Below the pieces are notes generated by a model. That model had not been told where the DNA came from and ran no database searches. It saw only the letters and a program-made list of their open reading frames with translations. A program made the translations under genes and the position numbers. Shown here piece by piece: positions 45,205 to 59,570 of a DNA stretch of 64,000 nt. Numbering within the stretch: position 1 is the stretch's first letter; each line of letters starts with the position of its first letter. This DNA comes from Metaphire vulgaris (taxonomy: Eukaryota; Annelida; Clitellata; Crassiclitellata; Megascolecidae): positions 10,800,156 through 10,864,155 of the forward strand of contig CM030832.1 of the NCBI GenBank assembly GCA_018105865.1, written 5' to 3'.

Positions 45205-48200
45205 GATTAACAGTAGATGTTTAAATGTCAGTAAATCTGGCTGTTTACATACTGCTAACTGACACTTAAAATGCTTATACAGTACTTAAAACTTTCAAAT
45301 AAATGTACCTCCAATATAAATTTGAAAATATTTAGCATTTAAATATTGGAAATCAGTATATAATTCAAGACATTTTACAGTGATCACTGCAAAGCTCTGA
45401 CCATTAATGAAAAAAGGCTGATATAGCAAGTGTAACAATTCAATGCATACCTGATTCATTAAACAGCAAAATATGACGGTAGATGTCTCTGTACATGAGA
45501 AGAAAGGCCGGCAAAGGCAATGCATGCTGCAAAACAACATACCATTTCATGTGCAAAAACTGATTAACTTCAGCCGCTGTTACATTGTAAGTAGTGCAAA
45601 ATAGGAAAACATGATTAGAAATTAATGTCTACTAATGAGAATTTCAGTAGAATTAAAAGTGACGGATTAGTAAAAGGTGTAGTGTTGGATAAACAGAGGG
45701 CAAGACAAAGAAAGGCAGATCACCAAGGAATGGGCAGCCAGGGTAGATGACATTACAGACTATATAGCAAATAGGACCTGTATACAGCGAGATGGAGAGC
45801 AAAGAGAGAAGAATGGCCAAAATCAGCCAACATATATTTGACACTATGAGGCAGAAACACCAGTGATGAGGAGAAGGATAACAATTTCAGTCACTATAAA
45901 TCTTTGACATTAAAATGTGGTATATATGAGAATACAACATCAAACAAAACTGACTGACAATGTACCAGAAAGTGACATGAACTTAGTAAGAGATCATACT
46001 CATAGAAGAAACTGTCGTGTGACCTGAATTGCAAGAACGAAGCAGATAAAAGACTAGCAAAGGCATTGCAAACCAGAAGTCAAAGAGATCAAATCTGGGA
46101 AACAACAAAAACAGAGCAACAAAAATGACTAACATGCAATAACCAAGACAAGGTCAAATCCAAGTGTAAGTGAAACTGTGCTTAATAGTGGACCTAAACA
46201 AAAATAATAAAATCATTAACAATTTACAATAATTTTCTAAATTTGCAAAATCTAGTTAAAAATTTGACATCTAAAGACACTGTTATCAAGTCTCTTGATA
46301 TCTCAGTCAGTTCTATTTTCCCACAAAATGATTTTAAAAAGTTGTGAAAGTTACTGTTTTTTCTTTTAATTTGAGTCAAGTTGCAGAATTCTTGAAATTT
46401 CATAATATACCACAGAATTTATGATTTCCCTAATTACAGTAGGTTTTGGTGAATGTCTCAATTACATACTTGACAGTTAACCAAGACCAAAAATTACTCA
46501 TGAATAAAAAATTATTTTTAAAAAATTAAAAAAAAACACAACACAAATGAAGAAATTGTTGCAAGTCTAAGCAGTGAATACTTTGCTAATATATTCTTTA
46601 ATTTATGATGCACTAATACTTAAAACCAGGATTGTCATGCAATTTATGTTTTTGCTGTAAATGGAAAGGTTCATACAAGCACACAAGATCGCACAATCAC
46701 ACAAGATATGAAAACTACTTGGAACTGAACTTTCAATTAGGCTTAAATAAAACATTAAAAATTCCTTCTCACATTGTAGAACAGAGCTTCAGCAGGATGC
46801 TTCCCATATTTGCTGTAAACTGTCTCTTGATAAATGCCCATCCGTGCAGACAGGAAAAGTGCAAACGTCAACAATGCTATACCTTCAGTAAAAATTCATC
46901 ATATACACAAATTGCAACAATTTTTGAATTCACAAATAATAACGACCATCCATGCTAGTCCAAAAGAGGTGCTGTACCAATGCCTTGCTATATTACACTA
47001 GTAGCGAATACAAGAAAGCAGCATATAATTATGTGTGGTAAACCAATTAAAGTTCACAGTTTACATTCATCCACATGTTCATGTTATAAATACTTATGAA
47101 ATTACAGTAATCTTAAAAGTAGAAAGGGCAACGTTACCTGTTAACCAGTAAATTTGATCGTAAATTGCTTCATGATCAAGATCAACTTCATTCGTAGAGT
47201 TGATTACTGGTTTCGATTTCTGAATTTATAAAGAAACTCTATCACTAACTATTTCTGTATAACAATCTACTTTAGTGCAAACATCAACCCTCGTCTGCAG
47301 ATAAGCCCCAAACAACAATGTATAACGATGAAGACGACTACGTAGTGGTGATCATGGTGACAATGTGTGATGAAAATGACAATGATAAGTTTACAGCAGG
47401 CAAAATATCATCCATATCTTAATTTCAAATACATGGCATGCTAACCATAAAGACTCACATGGCATTTATGATATTATATATAATTCTAAAATAAATGTAT
47501 GTCCTCCTTAACTCGATTGTCTCATTGCATATAGCACCGACAAACAATTATAGAGCTATAAGCACTAAAGTAGCTAAAAAGATGCTGGTAATAGGGCAAA
47601 GATGTTTACCATATCACCGGCAGAAGCAATTGTTGCCATTGCTATTCCCAAGGATATCATTAAAACTGATATGTATTTCGAAAATTTATAGCTGAAAGAA
47701 ACCAATTCTGTGATTAAAACTTCAATAAAAACACAGGAAAGACAAAAGCGATCATCTAAAATAAACAATGAAATAAGCAAATTACAGCACTGCAAATTTA
47801 AGTCTATATTTCATAATTATCACTTCTTTACAAAGGAAAAAGACAAATAAAACAAGTCACTTTGGCATTTTAAAAAACTAAGAATTTGCAATCCTTTATG
47901 AAAATCAAGCCAAAGTTAAACAATAATTATTGTGTATAAGCTGTATACCTCCACCAAAAGTATCACATTTTCCTGCATAGGACGCATCAAATGTCAAAGT
48001 AAAATGATGGGCAAGCACCAATAAGGAGTAGAAAAATGTATAAAGCAAATTACACACAAAATTTATGGAAACTGTTTAGATTACATTTCAAACCACATAC
48101 CTGCGTTTAAGTATGATCACTCCAAGAATAAGATTGGCCATAAGTGATCCCTAAAGAAGTAAATCAATTTGTAAGAACATTAACTATTTTTTGCTGAATC

Positions 48201-48637
48201 ATTTTACTTCTGATGAACATCTAAGGAGTAATATACATTCAAAAATAAATTCCTGTATATTTGCAATTATATTTGCCTAAGAAGAATTCTTGGAGTTAGC
48301 AGACTTCAAAAACTTAGAAATGAAGATATATGGCAGCGGATTGGGCTAAAGAACACCATCATGGACAAACTCAGAAAAAGGAGGCTTACATGGCATGGAC
48401 ATGTAAACAGGATGGGAGACTCGAGACTTTCCAAAAAAGCACTCTATACATACAAGGAAGGTAAAAAAAGGAAGAGGTAGGCCCAGTAAAAATGGATAGA
48501 CAACATAAAAGAAGATTTTAAAGAAAGACAACTGACAATTGCAGAAGGAGGAAAATTAATTTGACATTTGACAAAAAGGCCTGGAAATGTTTTCTGACTA
48601 GCTATTACCACTAATGAGTTGGCAGAGAGCAAGAGCA

Positions 48638-48678
<41 letters not shown>

Positions 48679-51306
48679 ATTTGCAATTCAATCACTGAAT
48701 GGGATACTCACTCATTCCATGGTGGATCCAAGACTTCATGTACAGGTGCTCTGAGAGGATATGGGGATGGAAGTAATAATAAACATTCAAATTGTAGTGC
48801 TTTGATAACAATTCACTAGTCATCAGCTCAACGTGCAATGCCCATCATATCAATGTCCACTCCATCCGAGCGGACATGCAATTGTCTGAGATGCAGAATC
48901 TCCAATCCCTATAATGGAACCCAAGCTGATGGCTATTCTACACCAACTGATAATACCAAATCATCAGTCCTTCATTAGGTTTCAACAGTGCCCCATGTCA
49001 TGATATCACGTCTGGGGACTTTGTTCCAGAGAATCTAAGCAATTTTGTTGCTTTCAACTTTGGCATTTTCCTGAGGTAAATGTGCTTTTGTGCACTGACC
49101 TTTTTCCTCATCTGTGCTAGTTCAAAATAGTAAAAAGCTTTCCATGAAGCATTGCATTAAATAACTTATCAGCCCAAAATTTGCTTTCAGATGTCATATA
49201 CTTCTCTCCAGTTGTTTTGATCAGCTGCCTCTTCTGCTGTATTAGCTAATTGTCACAGTAGTCTCTCTTGTCATTCCCAATGCTCTTTATAACTTCTCTA
49301 TTTGCTTTATGGTATTCATTTTCAATAAAAGCCATTTTCCTTGGATTTGCTGTAGTTCAATTTTTCTTTTATATACTTCCAAATTTTTGCTTTTTCCACG
49401 GTTTATTCTGACACCCATTCTTTGGCACTATTCCCCTTCTGAGCTCTCAATAATCTTTATAGGTGTTCTCCAAATAGTTTTCAGCATTTTCAATGCTGTG
49501 TTTATTGTTTCGTGTTCAAACTGTTCCATATTACTCAAGATGTCATATCTATTGCGAAGTAACACAACAGAAACACAATAATCAACATAACTTATATTGT
49601 ATGACAACCTACCGCTCTGAATATCATATGAAGAGGCATTGCAATGTTGAAATTTAAAGCGTAATTGTTTGCAACACTTGTTACAAAAAACAACGTCACC
49701 ATCACAACATAAGTCCTAAAATGAAATAAAAAAAACAAAAGAAACTAAAAAAATTATATGCTCAAAATTTTAAATTCAAATTAAATTTCTAAGTTATCTA
49801 ATTTTCTGAACAGTTCTTTTGGTATCTGCTGAGACATGCAAGAAGCTGGACAGTTTCATAGATGGGTCCAGTCCAAGCTGACAGACCTAACGCTACAAAG
49901 ATCTGGAAACAGCAGAGTTTCAAAATGTGTTGCAAAATGGTTTAAATCTGTTGTGAGGCACAAAGATCAAGACATGAGTTTAAAGAGTTGACATGGCCAC
50001 AGGGCTTGGCACCAAAGACAAGCCCCTCGTGGCTGCTTATAAAGTTGTAATATGTTTGTTTGAACAATAATGAGAAATAAATTACCTACATTACTGCACT
50101 GAGCTCACATTAAAAACATTTAGATATTGCAAACTTAACATACGATATTGGAATTGCAGGAGCTTTTGTTCCAAAATGAGAGGTTGATATAAATCCTTCC
50201 AATGCGATGAGCAGAAATTGAGCAAATGTAATTATGTTACCGCTACTAGGACATTCTCTGTATCACAAAACAAAAAGACAAAGAACAAAACAATACAATT
50301 AGATATTCTGAAACTAAGACATCATCCCAAACTATTGGATAGACCCTTAGACGGGCAGCCCTCCCCATGTAATGTAAACAATGTCTCAATCAAGCTTTCC
50401 CTGAAGCATTGCATTAAAAAAAAACTTGTTGGCCCGATATTTGCAAATCCAGGGAAAAGTGGCTTTTATTGAAAATGAATTCCATAAAGCAAATAGAGAA
50501 GTATCAATCCGCCTGTGCATGCTCCACCCGTGTATCAGTCTGCGCATGCGCAGAGCTATCGAAATGGATATGGGTCCATAGATATATAAAGCTGATCCAC
50601 ACTCAAACACGCACATACAAACAAATATTCACCATCCCGCAAGAGAATATAGGTCTTAAATGTTTTAAAAGGCCTCACATATCAGGTGGTGCCCTACTGC
50701 AGTTGAATACAAATGAATACAAATCAGAGGTTATATATTAGAGGTTTGAAATGGTTTGAAAACCCTTACATGTTAGGAGGTGCCCTACTGCCATTATAAT
50801 ACTCTGATGGTTATTTGGCCGAATTGACATGGAATGACTCATTTTGGATTTTAGTTTTTCCAAGCATATGATATTCTAAGGGATTTATGGTTGCAATTTA
50901 GCATTGCACTAGACTGGGAGTGACTGGCTTACTGTAGTTTGGTGGTTTGCAAGAAAATACCGAACACATGCATGTCCGGTAATGCTTCAATTTTTGTTCA
51001 CTGGACAAATGGCCAGAATACCGGACAGTCCGGTTACAAACCTGACATCTGGTAACCCTGCCGATGGATCTCTGATGTCAATAATCTATAGGGCCTTTGA
51101 GATTAACGATATCTAAGAACCCCTTTGTAGCCCGGCACCCCGCTGAAAGCGGCTCTATGGAAGCTGCCGATTGAATAGGACAGATTTCCAGTAAACAAAC
51201 AACAGAACTGTAGTTCAGAAGTCACTTACTTTACTAAGAGCTCTAGAAAAACCACGTTACTGCAGCATCCGACGAAGACCAGGCCAATAGGGATGATCGG
51301 GTTCAT
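43591..51306 (-). CDS. SLC35B4: UDP-sugar transporter SLC35B4-like
   Basis: Ten exons with GT-AG sites and matching phases: 51306-51230, 50257-50144, 49715-49613, 48150-48101, 47691-47610, 47219-47138, 46882-46773, 45526-45451, 45152-45077, 43831-43591 (stop TAG). They encode 336 residues; human SLC35B4 has 331. The alignment runs end to end: GLVFVGCCSNVVFLELL, GNIITFAQFLLIALEGF, NNYALNFNIAMPLHMIFRAG, LSARMGIYQETVYSKYGKHP, HALPLP, TLVVTLRKFVSLLFSIIYF and NPFTLYHWIGTLLVFGGTL. This is a ten-helix drug/metabolite-superfamily transporter that in mammals carries UDP-xylose and UDP-GlcNAc into ER/Golgi. The last four residues, KKAE, fit a KKXX retrieval signal. A polyadenylation signal lies at 43405-43400. 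Introns carry LINE and piggyBac insertions. Confidence 0.97.
44255..45065. mobile_element. piggyBac-type MITE (811 bp) beside an SLC35B4 splice donor
   Basis: Starts CCCTTTCAATGC and ends GCAGCAAAAGGG, flanked by TTAA (44251-44254 and 45066-45069). A subterminal palindrome GACGAGTTAGACTCGTC is at about 44271. A retroposon tail (GGCGCTATATAAATC) lies inside at about 44868. The right TTAA is only a few bases past the donor of SLC35B4 exon 9. Confidence 0.85.
45157..45203. repeat. (AAT)n abutting SLC35B4 exon 9
   Basis: About 15 AAT units on plus, read as (ATT)n on the gene strand, running into the acceptor TTGTAG of exon 9. It takes the place of an ordinary polypyrimidine tract. Confidence 0.9.
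48284..48678 (+). pseudogene. RTE-like LINE 3' end with (GAT)n tail
   Basis: The plus strand encodes GVSRLQKLRNEDIWQRIG, then MDKLRKRRLTWHGHVNRMGD and KWIDNIKEDFKERQL, the characteristic C-terminus of RTE-type LINE proteins, with in-frame stops. It ends in 14 GAT units (about 48636-48678), the microsatellite tail. It is inserted in SLC35B4 intron 3, antisense to the gene. Confidence 0.8.
49150..49575 (-). pseudogene. RTE-like LINE internal fragment
   Basis: On the minus strand, NRYDILSNMEQFEHETINTA and, further on, RKIELQQIQGKWLLLK resemble the linker between endonuclease and reverse transcriptase in RTE LINEs. Stops are frequent. A 55-bp match to part of it (TGGCTTTTATTGAAAATGAA) is on the plus strand at about 50460, so two copies lie in neighbouring introns of SLC35B4. 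Confidence 0.5.
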
Positions 51307-51554
51307 GTCGGCGAATTCTCCGACAGAAAATGCAACAAAATTTAATTCTATAAAACACCTCCGAATCGAATTTCCTCAACGTCCAGGCAATCTGAGGAGC
51401 TTTAATTGTGGATTTTGTCTCAAGATTCTTCCTAAAATCACTCGACGAACACTACCACGGGACGACACCCATATTTAACAACTAGAGGCCAAGCTTAGAC
51501 AGTTTGGAACTTTGGAGGCCAAAATTACTCCATGGATACCAAACAGTCAACCAG

Positions 51555-51650
51555 CCATAGACATTAATATCATAATGTATTATAATAAATCTATGCAACC
51601 AGCAGTCAGCACCATAGATTTATTATAATACATGATATTAAAGTCTATGG
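51555..51650. repeat. Long near-perfect inverted repeat 5' of SLC35B4
   Basis: Left arm CCATAGACATTAATATC... (51555-51595) and right arm ...GATATTAAAGTCTATGG (51613-51650) pair over about 38 bp around a 17-base spacer. It lies about 250 bp upstream of the SLC35B4 start codon, just before the (AAT)n tract. Confidence 0.85.
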
Positions 51651-51669
51651 TCCAATAAACTATGATTTA

Positions 51670-51670
<1 letters not shown>

Positions 51671-51759
<89 letters not shown>
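51671..51759. repeat. (AAT)n microsatellite
   Basis: About 29 AAT units, between the inverted repeat and the retroelement at 52046. It may be the tail of an older LINE insertion whose body is no longer visible. Confidence 0.93.
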
Positions 51760-51760
<1 letters not shown>

Positions 51761-52045
51761 GAAGAGTGACGTCATGACGAGGAGCTATTCGGACACAGGA
51801 CTCAGGGCTCTGTTTAAATTAGCGTTTTAAAACAGTTCTTTTTTAATTCCTGGAATATAATTCATGTTGTTCGGTGGCCCTGGAGTCAGTGATCTTGGGG
51901 ATTAATTTCACCATTCGTGGAACCCCATGCTTACGTTTGTTTCTGCAGTTGAAAGGGACTAGCACTGAGAGGTCGTATGTTTTGAATTATTAACTTTAAC
52001 GCTCGGCCTGAATGCTGGTATTTAACCGTCATCTGTGACGTTATC

Positions 52046-54964
52046 ATGGAGTCCGTTATTAATGAAAACAACGATCTTCCTCGAACGACGCGAAAAGCGA
52101 GCGGCGTATGCAGTCATTGCTTTGTACAAAGACAATTGCACATCCGAGATGGAACCGTTCACGAACACGGCCCCCTCGAAACAGTCGCTGCCCAGGATCT
52201 CACCTTCCTCCGCTCACCGCCGCAGTTGACACCTCCCAAGTTTATCAGATCACTGATCGTCGAAATCTACCGACCATTCATAATTCCAGCACAATGTCCG
52301 ACTCTCTGAATCATCCGGACCCACAAGTCCGCGTGATTAAGCATATTCCGAAATCAGCTCTTTTCGCTTGTTCTAGTAAATTGACTGATATTCTCGGATC
52401 AATTGCTGCACATCCCGAAAATCAAGAACTTTGGCGGGCTCTTTTAGGATTCGCGACAACTTTCCTTCGTCAGCCGAGCCGTGCGGGACGCAACCGTAAG
52501 TTGTCTCAGATCATTAAAAGTCGATTGAACCAAAGCTCGATCATACAGGAAATCGACACCGCGAAACCTACAAAGCCTCATTGCTTTAAGCCTAAACCGA
52601 AATCTCCCGATGAAAGGCTAATCGCTGCGGTTACTGCCAAACTGGAGGACGGAAATATTCGCGCCGCCACTCGCATTCTCTGCGACAACGATCACCCGAT
52701 CGAACCGAGTGCAGGCTCTTTCGCCGCATTACTGGAAAAACACCCTTCGAATACATACCAAGAAGAAATGAGGCGCCTACCGACTCCGACCGCAATTACC
52801 ACCTGCCTAAAAGTCACTGTTCATGACGTTGAACAGGCAATCAACTCTTTTCCTAAAGGCTCTGCAGGTGGACCGGATGGCTTCCGACCTCAACATCTGG
52901 TCGAACTGGTGAAAAACAAAGAGTCGGCGGCGGAACTGTTGAGGGCCTAACCGATTTCACCAACGTCATCTTGTCCGGAAAATGCCCTCAACAGGTAATA
53001 CCTATTCTTTTTGGAGGCAACCTGATAGCCTTGTCTAAGAAAAACTGGCGGATTAAGACCTATTGCTATCGGTTACATCTGGCGTCGTCTGGTTGCGAAA
53101 TGCGCCAACCGATATGCAGTTAGCAAGCTGGCTCCAGACCTTATTCCAATTCAGATCGGAGTGGGATGCTCAGGTGGATGCGAGGCTGCAGTTCACGCCG
53201 CTCGCACCTTCATTACGAATATGCGTCATGACCAGCTATTTGTTAAACTAGACTTCGCTAACGCCTTCAACAGCGTTAGACGGGACGTGATGCTGAGGTC
53301 GGTCTACGAACATATTCCTGAGCTTTACCCCTTCATACACCAAAGCTACGCTTACCCTTCTATTCTCCAATTTGGTCCGTTTGCAATAAAGTCATAAATG
53401 GGGCCTCAGCAAGGAGACCCGTTAGGACCGCTACTTTTCTGTCTTCCTCTGCAGCCAACTCTACGTTCCCTCCATTCACAGTTGAAGATTGGATATCTAG
53501 ACGACCTGACGCTCGGAGGGTCACAGGAAGCAGTAATGAACGATCTTAGCAAAATCATCGAACTTGAGGCTAGCTTGGGGATCAGCCTCAACCGACGCAA
53601 GTGCGAAATCTATGGTGAATCTTCTGTTGTCAGCGACGCTTTCAACGATTTCAGACGCGTCGAGTTTGGCTCTTTGGAATTACTCGGTGCACCACTTTTC
53701 AAAGGATCGGCACTTGATGAATCGCTCAGAAAACAATGCGCTACACTCGAGGATGCAATTAAGCGTCTCTGTTGTCTTCCTACACAACATGCGATTATTC
53801 TCCTCAGATCATCATTTGGAGCACCTAAACTTACCCATCTGTTAAGATGCTCTCCGTGCAGCGAACACCCGCTTCTCGAAGTTATTGATAAAATCATGCG
53901 CACCGGTATTCAGAATATCTTGAATGTAGACTTGGATAATACGCAGTGGCTCCAGGCAACTCTACCAATCCGCGAGGGTGGACTTGGATTTCGTGCGGTG
54001 TCGACGCTGGCTCCTTATGCTTACCTAGCTTCAGCCGCGTCAACTGAACGTACGAAGTCGGCCATCCTCGGGCCATTAGACACGCAGGATCCACTCATAT
54101 CGCAGCTGATCATCCAGATCAAAGCACCCTCCTCAATTATTGAATCTCTACCAACATCACAAAAAGCGTGGGAAGGACCCGCAATAGAATCAACACGCAA
54201 ACAAATCTGGGACAGCTACACTGATCCTTTCAACCGAGCCAGGCTTACCGCAGTCGCTGCCCCACATGCGGGAGATTGGCTGCACGCCTTACCATTAGCT
54301 TCCTGTGGCCTATTTCTGGACAACGAAGCTATTAGAGTGGCGGTTGGTCTCCGACTAGGTCTTAATATCTGTGCGCCACATAAATGTCAGTGCGGAGAAA
54401 TCGTCGATCCACGCGGACAACACGGCTTTGTCTGCAGACTGTCCGCCGGCCGTTCTATCAGACATTGCACATTGAACGACATCATTTGGCAGGCTCTTCA
54501 AAAAGCCGGTGTCCCGAGCACGAAAGAACCGCTGGTCTCCTCCGATCCGATGGAAAGAGACCAGATGGAGCCACTCTCATTCCTTGGGCCAGTGGCAAAT
54601 ATGTGGCATGGGACGTCACATCTGTCCACACCTGCGCCAAATCCTACTTGCATCTGACCTCAAACTCTCTCAGGGCCGCAGCGGAAAATGCAGCAACACG
54701 CAAGCATCACAAATACTCCGGCCTTCCCGTCTCATACAAATTTATTCCGATTGCATTTGAAACTATGGGACCACTCAACGCAGAAGGCAGCGAGTTCATC
54801 GCCGAAATTGGTCGTCGAATTGCTTGCGTTACAGGAGATCCGAGAGAGGCATTCTACTTATTCCAGCGTCTCTCAGCCTGCACACAGCGATTCAATAACG
54901 TAGCTTTTAAAGGAACCTTTTCATCGAAAACCAAAACCTGCCAGAGCTGCATTCGTTCAAGATT
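52046..54964 (+). pseudogene. Non-LTR retroelement: zinc finger, reverse transcriptase, endonuclease
   Basis: One decayed ORF spread over three frames. In order: a CSHC zinc-finger-like start (CSHCFVQRQLHIRDGTVHEH, from 52046), a long linker, SAGGPDGFRPQHL (about 52863), LDFANAFNS with the motif A aspartate near 53251, GPQQGDPLGP (53401), the catalytic YLDD (53494-53505), thumb sequence (NRRKCEIYG, LLGAPLF), a C-rich stretch CQCGEIVDPRGQHGFVC, and a restriction-like endonuclease core KRPDGATLIPW...WDVTSV (about 54558-54620). The break points are shifts near 52170, 52945, 53040 and 54545 and an in-frame TAA at 53395. RT plus C-terminal PD-(D/E)xK endonuclease places it among endonuclease-bearing early non-LTR elements; the exact clade is uncertain. 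It runs without a gap into the METAP2-like sequence. Confidence 0.88.
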
Positions 54965-56681
<1,717 letters not shown>

Positions 56682-56711
56682 CAGATCTTTCATGAAAACA
56701 ATAACAATAAT

Positions 56712-57265
<554 letters not shown>

Positions 57266-57699
57266 TTAGGATTAAGGTTAAGGTTGTGTGAACAACTCCA
57301 AACAACCCTGTGACTACGCCACTGCTTCTGCAATATTATAACCGCAATGCAGCCATTAAAGTTTTTCTTTAAAATTCCATAGTGTAGCGGCGCCATCTAG
57401 CGAAAATCAGGTTAACGGAAGGATGCGTTCAAATGACACTGCAGAGGTACGCCAAATTTCGTGCTTGTTGACCATTGGCGTAGTTTAACCGAAAACCAAA
57501 TTTATGCCGGATTGTGCTAGTATGATATAAAAACTTATAGGCCTATAAATATCATTCTAGAGCAGTGGTTCTTAACCTTTTTACGATTGGGTCTACTGTA
57601 CGCCCCCTTTACTTCTCTATCTGGAGGGTGTTACTCTGTTTGACACTATGTCCGCTCTTGGTTCGCTCAGCCTTATGGCCTGAGTCGAGGACGAATTAG

Positions 57700-59570
57700 A
57701 CAGAGTCAGTAACCTTTATAATCACTCTTTCTTCCTTATGCCTCAACAAATAAAAGAAAATTTACTACAAAGTTTTCAGGACCTAGACTATGGAATAACC
57801 AGCCCAATGAACTGAAAATTATTAACAATTTCTTTTATTTTAAAAATTCTTTAAAAAGCTTCCTTTTCAATAACCAAGTCACAGTCAACCTGTAACTAAG
57901 TAATGAATCAACTACCTTAGCTGATGTAAAATTCTTACGATTCTCTTATTCATTTTTTATGCTTCTATACTTTACTATATCATTATTTATACTACTTTAA
58001 AGTGCATTAGATTAATTCAGGGATGGGCAAAGTGCGGCCCGCGGGCCACATGCGGCCCTCGAAGCCCTTTTGTGCGGCCCCCCGACTTGGAAAGATATTG
58101 CATTAATGTGCGGCCCTCGAAGCCCTTTTGTGCGGCCCCCGACTTGGAAAGATATTCTTGACCTCACTTATCACAATCAAATAAGGCGGCTGTCACGCGG
58201 AAATGTGCTTCAAAGATTCTTTAGTTTGAAAACTTAAATTCTTGCATTTTTGCATGACAATAATAGAGAGCATGAGGTGTTGTTTGATCGCATTTGGCTA
58301 GCGAAGCTTTCGTTCACGACAGATATCACAAAACATCTCAATGACTTGAATTTGAAACTCCAAGGCCATAGTAAATATCTGCCAGATATGGTTATGGTTT
58401 TAAAAGTAAACTTACATTGTTTAAAGCACAGTTACCCGTCATGAACTGGACAAATTTCCCTTGTCTCAGAGAAATAATGCAGGGAGAGGAAAATTATCCA
58501 GAAAACTGTGATTTTGTTGCTGAGTTAGACATTTTGTTGGAGGAGTTTGAAGGAAGGTTTAATGGTTGTTCTAACATAAAACTGCACATAGGCCCCTACA
58601 CTTCTTCAGGAATCTATTCACGTTTGATCCGAATGACCTTAGTGAGGCCATCGTGAATATCATTAGTCTAGCACCGTTAGAACTACTGGAGATTAAAATT
58701 GATGATGAACTTGCACAATCACATGATAAACTTATTCCAGCTGAATTTTGGCAACTGTTAATCAGTACTCCTATCCCACACTTAAGATGGCAGCAAACAA
58801 ACTGCTTTGTATGGTTGGGAGTACTTATTGCTGTGAACAGTTGTTCTCACGAGTAAATTTTGTAAAGAACAAACTTAGAAATAGACTCACTCAAGACCAC
58901 TTGGTATGTCAGATACGCGCAAGTATCAACAGTTACTGTCCACGTTACGACAGCATACAGTGCACTGGTCTGGTGTCATGAAAACCCACTTAGAGTCTAA
59001 ATAAAAATGTTCTTATTTATTACCATTACATGATGACCTATTCATGACACTTTGTTTTTAACTGCTATATACTTGTGAGTTTCTTGATCTACATTCTAAT
59101 ATTGTACATTCAAGTATATTTTATAATAATAATTACTTGGGCCTACACAGCCCAGTAGGCTTATATAAAACGTTATGGTAAAGTCGTTTTGAGACGACTT
59201 AAAAATGTAGGCCTAATTCTAAATGTCGAAAAAATTTGTGCGGCCCTCGGCTTTCTTCACAGACACTTTTGCGGCCCTCGGATAAAAACTTGTGCCCATC
59301 ACTGGATTAATTCAACTCAGGACACTCTTACCTTCAATTTTTGGAATTCCTTAACTAACTCTGTCACTTATCTATCACTAAACCAAACAGGTTGACCGTC
59401 TTACGGGTTTTATACCCTTTGGCCAACCCATTTCTCAAACGAATTATATATTTTTTACATATTATGATGTTCTTTTTGTTACATAGTAAGAAATGATTTG
59501 ATTTTGTATGTTTAACCTGTATAATCTTGAGAAATAAAAATTGATTGATTGATTGATTGAAGTCTGTTCT
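57700..59570 (+). pseudogene. LINE 3' end with (ATTG)n tail, split by a hAT element
   Basis: At about 57735-57895 the plus strand encodes a LINE C-terminus (RKFTTKFSGPRLWNNQPNEL, then FKNSLKSFLFNN, stop). The untranslated part continues on both sides of the hAT element at 58018-59304 and ends in ATTGATTGATTGATTGATTG at about 59541-59570. A one-ended hAT terminus CAGTGGTTCTTAACC lies upstream at 57564. Confidence 0.75.
58018..59304 (+). mobile_element. hAT transposon (1287 bp) with broken transposase, perfect TSD
   Basis: Starts CAGGGATGGGCAAAGTGCGG and ends TTTGTGCCCATCACTG; the 8-bp GATTAATT is duplicated exactly (58010-58017 and 59305-59312). Between about 58230 and 58980 are remains of a hAT transposase in three frames: KHLNDLNLKLQG, NFPCLREIM, EFWQLL, then the dimerisation region LKMAANKLLCMVGSTYCCEQ and LFSRVNFVKNKLRNRLTQDH. 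It resembles the GTF2IRD2/ZBED5-like branch of hAT proteins. The N-terminal half and DNA-binding domain are missing. The 412-bp MITE at 3227 is the same family. Confidence 0.92.
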
